Of a DNA stretch of 20,309 nucleotides, positions 15,612 to 20,309 are shown one piece after another; position 1 is the first letter of the stretch, and every line of letters starts with the position of its first letter. The DNA lies in assembly GCA_021799315.1 (NCBI GenBank), contig JAJZAR010000015.1:1-20309 (forward strand), in the 5' to 3' direction. The stretch comes from Thermoplasmata archaeon. Lineage in GTDB: Archaea; Thermoplasmatota; Thermoplasmata; Thermoplasmatales; Thermoplasmataceae. A program made the position numbers and the translations under genes. A model generated the notes under the pieces. It was not told the DNA's origin. It saw only the letters and a list, made by a program, of their open reading frames with translations, and ran no database searches.

Positions 15612-16388
15612 ATGGATTCTACAGATAAGAAAATACTTTTTTTTCTTCTTAAAGATGGTCGAATGCCCCAGCGGCAAATTGCTAAAAGCATTGGAATTTC
15701 TGCTCAAACGCTGAATTACAGAATGTCAAAATTAATTGAGGATGGCGTTATTCAAGACTTTGGGATAAAAGTTAATCCTTCCATTTATGGAAAGGTGGAA
15801 GGTTACGCTGCTTTTGTGAGCGATCATGAATTGACCGATGGATATTCTCTCATCATGAAATGCCTGGAAAAGATCACGCTATATGGCTTCACCGGGAACA
15901 GTAAGGAAGAAGTTGAGCAAATCATACTTGAAAAATCTAAGGAGTTGGGGAATCCAGTTATGAAGTATATGCCAGAATCCATCTCATACAGTGGGAACTC
16001 TAAATCAATAGATGATCTGATCATAGAGCAGTTGAGAAAGTATCCAAGGGAAACATTATCTGTGATTGCAAAAAACATTGAAATCCCAAGAATGAGCGTT
16101 AAAAGGAGATATAATTTCCTGAGAAAAAACAATATTCTTGGCGTGATTACTAAGGTAGATCTTTCAAAAACAGATGGTGTTGTTTTCAGCATTTTTACCC
16201 CATCTCCAGCCAGAGTTGCAGAAATTCTTGAAGATATAACATTTTTAGAAATATCAGACTCCTCATCTGGAGTTTTCCTGTGCTTTGCTCAAAATATGAC
16301 TGAGGCAAAAAAATTCATTGATAACGCTAGGCGTGAGGAAAAAAATAGTGAAGTGATGGTAGTTTACGATTATGATATAAAGACATAA
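15612..16388 (+). CDS. Lrp/AsnC-like transcriptional regulator with two winged-helix regions
   Basis: From the ATG at 15612 the protein has 258 residues. The N-terminal HTH begins MDSTDKKILFFLLKDGR, the hallmark opening of Lrp/AsnC proteins, with recognition helix IGISAQTLNYRMSKLIEDG. A central region (about 60-130) would be an effector-sensing or dimer domain. A second HTH follows: DDLIIEQLRKYPRETLSVIA, then IPRMSVKRRYNFLRKNNIL (roughly 130-180), and a C-terminal alpha/beta region. The two-HTH layout is seen in a group of archaeal regulators and differs from classical 150-residue Lrp (one HTH plus RAM domain). It lies 35 bases upstream of the aminotransferase operon in the same orientation and is divergent from the MMPL gene. 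Control of either neighbour, perhaps in response to an amino acid, is a reasonable inference, not a demonstration. Confidence 0.8.
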   Translation: MDSTDKKILFFLLKDGRMPQRQIAKSIGISAQTLNYRMSKLIEDGVIQDFGIKVNPSIYGKVEGYAAFVSDHELTDGYSLIMKCLEKITLYGFTGNSKEEVEQIILEKSKELGNPVMKYMPESISYSGNSKSIDDLIIEQLRKYPRETLSVIAKNIEIPRMSVKRRYNFLRKNNILGVITKVDLSKTDGVVFSIFTPSPARVAEILEDITFLEISDSSSGVFLCFAQNMTEAKKFIDNARREEKNSEVMVVYDYDIKT

Positions 16389-16423
16389 TAAAGCGTTCCA
16401 ATCAATAATGGTTAATTAGTTAT

Positions 16424-17590
16424 ATGCAATTAATTATCGTGCTGTCAAGAAGGGTACAATCCGTTTCAGAGTCTGCCACAGTTTCATCATCTACAAGAGC
16501 CGCGGCTATGAGAGAGAGTGGTAAAACCATAATTAATTTTGGCGTGGGAGAACCTGATTTTACGACACCCATAGAAGAGATAGAGTTCGCGTTCGAAAAG
16601 GCTAAGAGTGGGAGCACCCATTATACGCCGTCTGCTGGATATAAGGAGTTGAGAGAGGGCATAGCAGCGAAGGTGAACGCTGGAAAACATAACCTGAAAA
16701 TGGGAAATGTGTTGGTAACTTCGACTAAATTTGCAATCAACTTATCAGTTATGGCTCTTGCAGATGAAGGGGATGAGATAATAATTCCTGAGCCATATTT
16801 CCTATCCTACCCTGAAATTTGTAAAATTTACGGAGTTAAGCCAGTATCAGTTTTATCAAAGGATGATTTTTCTCTTGATATTGAAGGAATTGAAAGTGCA
16901 ATTACCCCAAAAACAAGGGCCATAATAATATCTAACCCCTCGAACCCAACAGGTAAGGTTTATAGCATTAACGAAATGAAAGCGCTTCAAAAGTTGTGCC
17001 TCGAGAGAGATATTTATTTCATATGTGACCAGATCTATGAGGAACTCGTTTATGAAGGACAGATGTTCGATATCATGGATATGGATAAAGATCTGTCAAG
17101 AACCATATTAATAAGCGGATTTTCCAAAAGTTACGCAATGACAGGTTGGAGAGTTGGGTATATGGCAGCATCTACTGAACTTATAGCTGCAATTAACAAG
17201 CTTCAACAACAAACTGTTACCTGTGCACCCTCAATATCACAGATGGCTGCCATATATGCTCTGAATGATTTGAAAAGTCCCAGGGAGATGAGAGAAGTTT
17301 TCAGAAAGAGGAGAGATCTTGTGGTCTCCTTAATGAAAGAGATCCCAAACATTCACCTCTTTGTACCTCAGGGCGCATTTTATGTATTCCCTGCCTATGA
17401 TCTAAATATTTCATCCATATCTCTATCGAACGAAATGCTAGAAAATAAGGGTGTTCTAATAACACCTGGTTCCGTCTTTGGAGATCAGGGAGAAAAGCAT
17501 TTCAGACTATCCTATGCACTTTCTGATGAATCTATAAAAAAAGGCATTGAATTGATAGGAAAATTCTTTTCAGAACAGGGAAAGATTTAA
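16424..17590 (+). CDS. Class I/II PLP-dependent aminotransferase (aspartate/aromatic type)
   Basis: The protein has 388 residues, the normal length for the AspC-like Igamma subgroup. Motifs in order: FGVGEPDFTTP (substrate strand), HYTPSAGYKELREG (Tyr67), SNPSNPTGKVY (Asn174), DQIYEELVY (Asp202, Tyr205), SGFSKSYAMTGWRVGY (PLP Lys235, Arg243) and FRLSYALS (Arg361, alpha-carboxylate binding). The phosphate-loop segment is VTSTKFAI, apparently one residue shorter than the VT(P/N)G.K.A form usual in the family. Start choice is open: ATG at 16424, or GTG at 16439, where the family begins LS-R-VQ and which has the A/T box 16409-16422 at leaderless distance. Such enzymes can transaminate aspartate, tyrosine or phenylalanine. 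Feeding the 4-hydroxyphenylpyruvate pathway encoded about 10 kb away is possible. It heads an operon with the next two genes. Confidence 0.88.
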   Translation: MQLIIVLSRRVQSVSESATVSSSTRAAAMRESGKTIINFGVGEPDFTTPIEEIEFAFEKAKSGSTHYTPSAGYKELREGIAAKVNAGKHNLKMGNVLVTSTKFAINLSVMALADEGDEIIIPEPYFLSYPEICKIYGVKPVSVLSKDDFSLDIEGIESAITPKTRAIIISNPSNPTGKVYSINEMKALQKLCLERDIYFICDQIYEELVYEGQMFDIMDMDKDLSRTILISGFSKSYAMTGWRVGYMAASTELIAAINKLQQQTVTCAPSISQMAAIYALNDLKSPREMREVFRKRRDLVVSLMKEIPNIHLFVPQGAFYVFPAYDLNISSISLSNEMLENKGVLITPGSVFGDQGEKHFRLSYALSDESIKKGIELIGKFFSEQGKI

Positions 17591-18568
17591 ATGACATCAT
17601 ACATAAATTCATATTTACTGGCTGCTCTTATTGTCATGGTTGGCTTCGCACTCTATCTGTCCATTAGAGATCACAGTGAAATTAGAGCAATATCCAGAAG
17701 CCTGAAGGAGGAGATGGATACTTACAAAAACACAATGATAGAAATGGGAGATGATTTTCAGTCAGAGATAGAATATGAGGAAGAACCTGATGATACCCCG
17801 CCGCCAGAAAAAAAGGAGGAAATCAAACTTGAAGTAGATCGTGAGATGGAAAGGATAAACAGTGAAATGAGAAGAAATGAAATGCTTATGGAAAAGCTGG
17901 AGAAGCATTACTCATCTCTAAGGAAAGTTTCCAAGGATATTATGGAAAGTCTAAGAGAACCGACCATATTTCAGAACATGTCTGAGGATTATGCTCCAGT
18001 TCCACTGATGGATTCAAAACCCCTGTGGATGGATCTGTCAAAAAACCATATCCCTTTGGATAGGGGTAATTTAGAGGAGTTGTGGGAGAAATACACAGAC
18101 CAGATGAATGTTTATTCACACATGAAGCTCCCAGCCATACGATCCATGATTAACTACCTTATTTCTCCCCTTAATTATAAGAAAGTTGAGTTATCCGATG
18201 TGCCAGAAACAACCGAACCATATTACATTCAGAAGCCAGTCATACACATCCTGAATGCCCTTATCCTTGGAAGCCCTGCTCTGGAGATAATTGTGGAAGA
18301 AGAAAAGTCGACGAAAAAAAGTGGTAAATTATTCACTATTAAACTGAATGGGGATCTGTTCGCAGAGGGGAAGCACCACGATATTCTTGCCCTCCAATCC
18401 ATTATCAATAATTTCATTGGAAGCAGAAATACAAATGTAACAGATGAAGTGAAAAACATATTTGCCGTTTCGGAAGATATAAAGAGATCCATCTCTGAGA
18501 TCAGAGGGCTACTCAATTGGTTTATATTTGAAGAAGATAATATGACCCAGTGTGAAATGGTGGTTTGA
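17591..18568 (+). CDS. Membrane-anchored coiled-coil protein of unknown function
   Basis: I do not recognise this 325-residue protein. An N-terminal hydrophobic helix (about 7-24) would anchor it. A charged helical segment follows (27-50), then an acidic, proline-containing linker (EYEEEPDDTPPPEKKEE, 61-77) and a strong coiled-coil-like region rich in Glu/Lys/Met (78-122). The C-terminal part (about 140-315) looks globular and mixed alpha/beta, with LWMDLS, a hydrophobic LNALILGSPALEIIVEEE strand-helix segment and FTIKLNGDLFAEG. With so few residues before the helix, the C-terminal domain probably faces the cytoplasm. Its ATG directly follows the aminotransferase stop codon, and its stop lies four bases before the NMN adenylyltransferase ATG, so the three genes form one transcription unit. 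Confidence 0.75.
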   Translation: MTSYINSYLLAALIVMVGFALYLSIRDHSEIRAISRSLKEEMDTYKNTMIEMGDDFQSEIEYEEEPDDTPPPEKKEEIKLEVDREMERINSEMRRNEMLMEKLEKHYSSLRKVSKDIMESLREPTIFQNMSEDYAPVPLMDSKPLWMDLSKNHIPLDRGNLEELWEKYTDQMNVYSHMKLPAIRSMINYLISPLNYKKVELSDVPETTEPYYIQKPVIHILNALILGSPALEIIVEEEKSTKKSGKLFTIKLNGDLFAEGKHHDILALQSIINNFIGSRNTNVTDEVKNIFAVSEDIKRSISEIRGLLNWFIFEEDNMTQCEMVV

Positions 18569-18572
18569 GAAT

Positions 18573-19088
18573 ATGAGCAGAGCGTTTATTGTCGGCAGAT
18601 TTCAACCCTTTCACAAGGGCCATTTGGAAGTTATAGAAGAGATACTGAAGGAACACGATTCAGTAATAATTGGTATAGGAAGTGCACAGTATTCGCACAC
18701 CCTTGAAAACCCATTCACGGCAGGGGAGAGACACCTGATGATATCAAATGCACTGGAGACAAAGAAGATATTCAATTTCTATATAATTCCTATTGAAGAT
18801 GTTAACTCTAATCCCCTGTGGGTGGCTCACGCAGAGTCTTTAACACCTAAATTTAGCAGTGTCTACACAAACAATCCACTTGTAAAGAGGCTTTTCTACG
18901 AAAAGAAATACAATGTGAAGTCTATGGGACTGATTAACAGAGTCGAGTGGTCAGGAACCAGGATACGAGAAAAAATAATAAATGGAGAAAACTGGGAAAA
19001 TGATGTCCCAGGACCAGTTAGAGATATTATTGTTGAAATTGATGGCGTTGCGAGGCTAAGAGACCTTGCGATGTCAGATGATATTTGA
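18573..19088 (+). CDS. nadM: Nicotinamide-nucleotide adenylyltransferase, archaeal type
   Basis: Joins NMN and ATP to make NAD+ (last step of NAD synthesis). Starting at the ATG at 18573, MSRAFIVGRFQPFHKGH, it has 171 residues, close to characterised archaeal NMNATs such as that of Methanocaldococcus jannaschii. An earlier in-frame ATG at 18552 overlaps the upstream gene and adds non-family sequence, so I rejected it. GRFQPFHKGH carries the nucleotidyltransferase HxGH-type motif (His14, His17). GSAQYSHTLENPFTAGER follows the family closely, and WSGTRIREKI is the C-terminal ISGT.IR phosphate-binding motif. Cytosolic and presumably essential. It sits at the end of the aminotransferase operon, with no functional link to its neighbours evident. 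Confidence 0.92.
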   Translation: MSRAFIVGRFQPFHKGHLEVIEEILKEHDSVIIGIGSAQYSHTLENPFTAGERHLMISNALETKKIFNFYIIPIEDVNSNPLWVAHAESLTPKFSSVYTNNPLVKRLFYEKKYNVKSMGLINRVEWSGTRIREKIINGENWENDVPGPVRDIIVEIDGVARLRDLAMSDDI

Positions 19089-19113
19089 AACCACATTGTG
19101 TTAAAAAAACATC

Positions 19114-20301
19114 TTAAGCTTCAAAATTATAAATTATATCTTCTATTGTTTCAGTATCCATGAGAATGTGGTTCATATCGACATATTCATCAACCTGATG
19201 GGCAACCTCGGGAATTGTTGTGCTCCACACAACCGCCGGAATCCCTTTCTTTCTGAAAAATGCAGCGCAGGTTCCACCTCCAATTCCCACTGTATAGGGT
19301 TTCTTTCCTCTCTTTTCCAGTGCTTTCATTAGTAATTTAACAACAGGAGATTCAGTACTTGTCGGAAGTGGAGCCTGTTCCTTTTGAACAAAGTCCAGCT
19401 TGATCTTTGATTTATGTGTCATTTCAAATTCACTGATATGAGTTGAAACATCATCTATGACATTGTCTAGATCATAGTTCGGCAATATTCTGCAGTCCAT
19501 GTAAAATACCTCCTTCCCAGGTATGGTGTTTATATTATCACCATTTTTTTCATGTTTAGTTGGTTCAAAGGAGGAATAAGGATAATTGAAAACCTCATCC
19601 TTTCTATCGTATTTTTTATTAAGAAATTGATCCAGATTGATCAAGAATTCCATTCCATCTCTGGCAGCATTTATGGCGTTGTCTGGATGGCTTGCATGGT
19701 ACTGCTTCCCTATGACTGTAAATTTCATCCATAGAATACTTTTTTCAGCTATTTCGAGTTCCATACCGTCTGATGCACCTGAGTCAGGCACAATGATGAG
19801 GTCATCTGCTTTAAATACATCTTTCTCGAGAAGATATTGAATACCATATTTGCTTCCAACTTCTTCGTCAGCAACGAAGGCTATTCCAAGATTTATTTTC
19901 AGATCGTTCTCTTTTAATCTCTTGAGTAAAAGGAGACCTAACATTATGGCCTGCCCATCGTCAGATGTGCCTCTGCCATATATCCGGTCACCCTCCACAG
20001 TAGCAATGAAAGGAGGTTTCGTCCAGCTATGTATGTCCCCCTCTGGAACCGTATCTGTGTGAGCAATAAGCCATAGAGTTTGGGAGTAATGCCCTTTCTT
20101 AACAATTAAGCTTGATCTTACCTCACCATAATTATCGGTTACATCATACCTTTGAAAAGTATCTACATCTAATTCCTTTAAAATTCCTTCCAGTAGATCA
20201 GCTCTATCTTTCTCTCCTCTTCCTCCTGATGCAGGACTGATGGCTTTGCTGGGGATGATCTTTTTACATATTTTTATCAGAAACTTTTTTTCACTTTCCA
20301 T
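19114..20301 (-). CDS. M20-family metallopeptidase / deacylase (ArgE/DapE/carnosinase-like)
   Basis: A 395-residue protein with the M20 two-metal site complete. AHTDTVPEG gives His81 and the catalytic-support Asp83; GRGTSDDGQ gives the bridging Asp114; ADEEVGS gives the general base Glu146 and ligand Glu147; VPDSG gives Asp173; and EVAHQVDEY gives His368. A lid/dimerisation domain is inserted at about 185-300, with KQYHASHPDNAINA carrying the usual conserved His and Asn. There is no signal peptide, so it is intracellular. Members act as dipeptidases, aminoacylases, acetylornithine or succinyl-diaminopimelate deacylases. The sequence does not separate these, though the PEGDIHSWTKPPF and GIGGGTCAAFFR segments favour the peptidase/DapE-like group. 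Only eight bases precede the start within the window, so its promoter is not visible. It is convergent with nadM, 25 bases away. Confidence 0.88.
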   Translation of the reverse strand: MESEKKFLIKICKKIIPSKAISPASGGRGEKDRADLLEGILKELDVDTFQRYDVTDNYGEVRSSLIVKKGHYSQTLWLIAHTDTVPEGDIHSWTKPPFIATVEGDRIYGRGTSDDGQAIMLGLLLLKRLKENDLKINLGIAFVADEEVGSKYGIQYLLEKDVFKADDLIIVPDSGASDGMELEIAEKSILWMKFTVIGKQYHASHPDNAINAARDGMEFLINLDQFLNKKYDRKDEVFNYPYSSFEPTKHEKNGDNINTIPGKEVFYMDCRILPNYDLDNVIDDVSTHISEFEMTHKSKIKLDFVQKEQAPLPTSTESPVVKLLMKALEKRGKKPYTVGIGGGTCAAFFRKKGIPAVVWSTTIPEVAHQVDEYVDMNHILMDTETIEDIIYNFEA

Positions 20302-20309
20302 TTCTTTAA

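Noticed and set aside
16424..16438. Five extra N-terminal codons of the aminotransferase
   Set aside because: Not fully rejected: GTG at 16439 fits the family start and promoter spacing, but ATG at 16424 was kept for coordinates because it is the stronger start codon.
19089..19113. Terminator between nadM and the M20 gene
   Set aside because: A run of seven A is present, but there is no hairpin, and archaeal T-tract termination cannot be judged in so short a convergent gap.

Overview
The window reads as archaeal, and most likely from an acidophilic member of the Thermoplasmatales (Ferroplasma/Cuniculiplasma-like). This is inferred from the protein families, a moderate-to-low GC content, the type IV pilin with a class III signal peptide, an archaeal NMN adenylyltransferase, a large Thermoplasmata-style surface protein, and promoters in which a TATA-like box sits about 22-27 bases before the start codon (leaderless transcripts). 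No rRNA, tRNA or CRISPR array was seen.

Layout. (1) 1-1821, minus strand: the 5' 607 codons of a secreted surface protein running off the left edge. It is built from a 311-residue tandem unit, each an Ig-like module plus an ice-binding-like (DUF3494) beta-solenoid domain. (2) 1822-2297: its promoter, then what looks like a badly decayed transposase relic. (3) 2298-2714: a PPC/DUF296 protein. (4) 2701-6858, minus: a tight four-gene aromatic catabolism operon: 4-hydroxyphenylpyruvate dioxygenase, FAH-family hydrolase, homogentisate 1,2-dioxygenase and a maleylacetate-reductase-like iron-ADH-fold protein. No maleylacetoacetate isomerase is present. (5) 7029-7484: a divergent type IV pilin/archaellin-like gene. 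(6) 7476-9488 minus and 9538-10134 plus: a YyaL/DUF255 thioredoxin-fold protein and a histidine phosphatase, apparently sharing one bidirectional promoter element. (7) 10168-11822, minus: a GAF-domain protein overlapping an MFS transporter by ATGA. (8) 12139-15493, minus: an MMPL/RND exporter followed by a PP2C phosphatase. (9) 15612-19088, plus: a two-HTH Lrp-like regulator, a class I aminotransferase, a membrane-anchored coiled-coil protein and NMN adenylyltransferase, the last three packed as one operon. (10) 19114-20301, minus: an M20 metallopeptidase.

How it may work together. The aromatic operon would take 4-hydroxyphenylpyruvate (the transamination product of tyrosine) through homogentisate and ring cleavage toward fumarate and acetoacetate. 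The aminotransferase at 16424 could supply the first step, but nothing in the sequence fixes its substrate. The surface protein, the pilin and perhaps the MMPL protein concern the cell envelope and attachment. The rest is housekeeping or of unassigned physiology.

Most noteworthy: the tandem ice-binding-like repeat in a presumed warm acidophile, with a 103-base identical run between copies; the isomerase-less homogentisate operon ending in a reductase whose metal-binding Asp position is Arg; and the symmetric divergent promoter at about 9509-9520.
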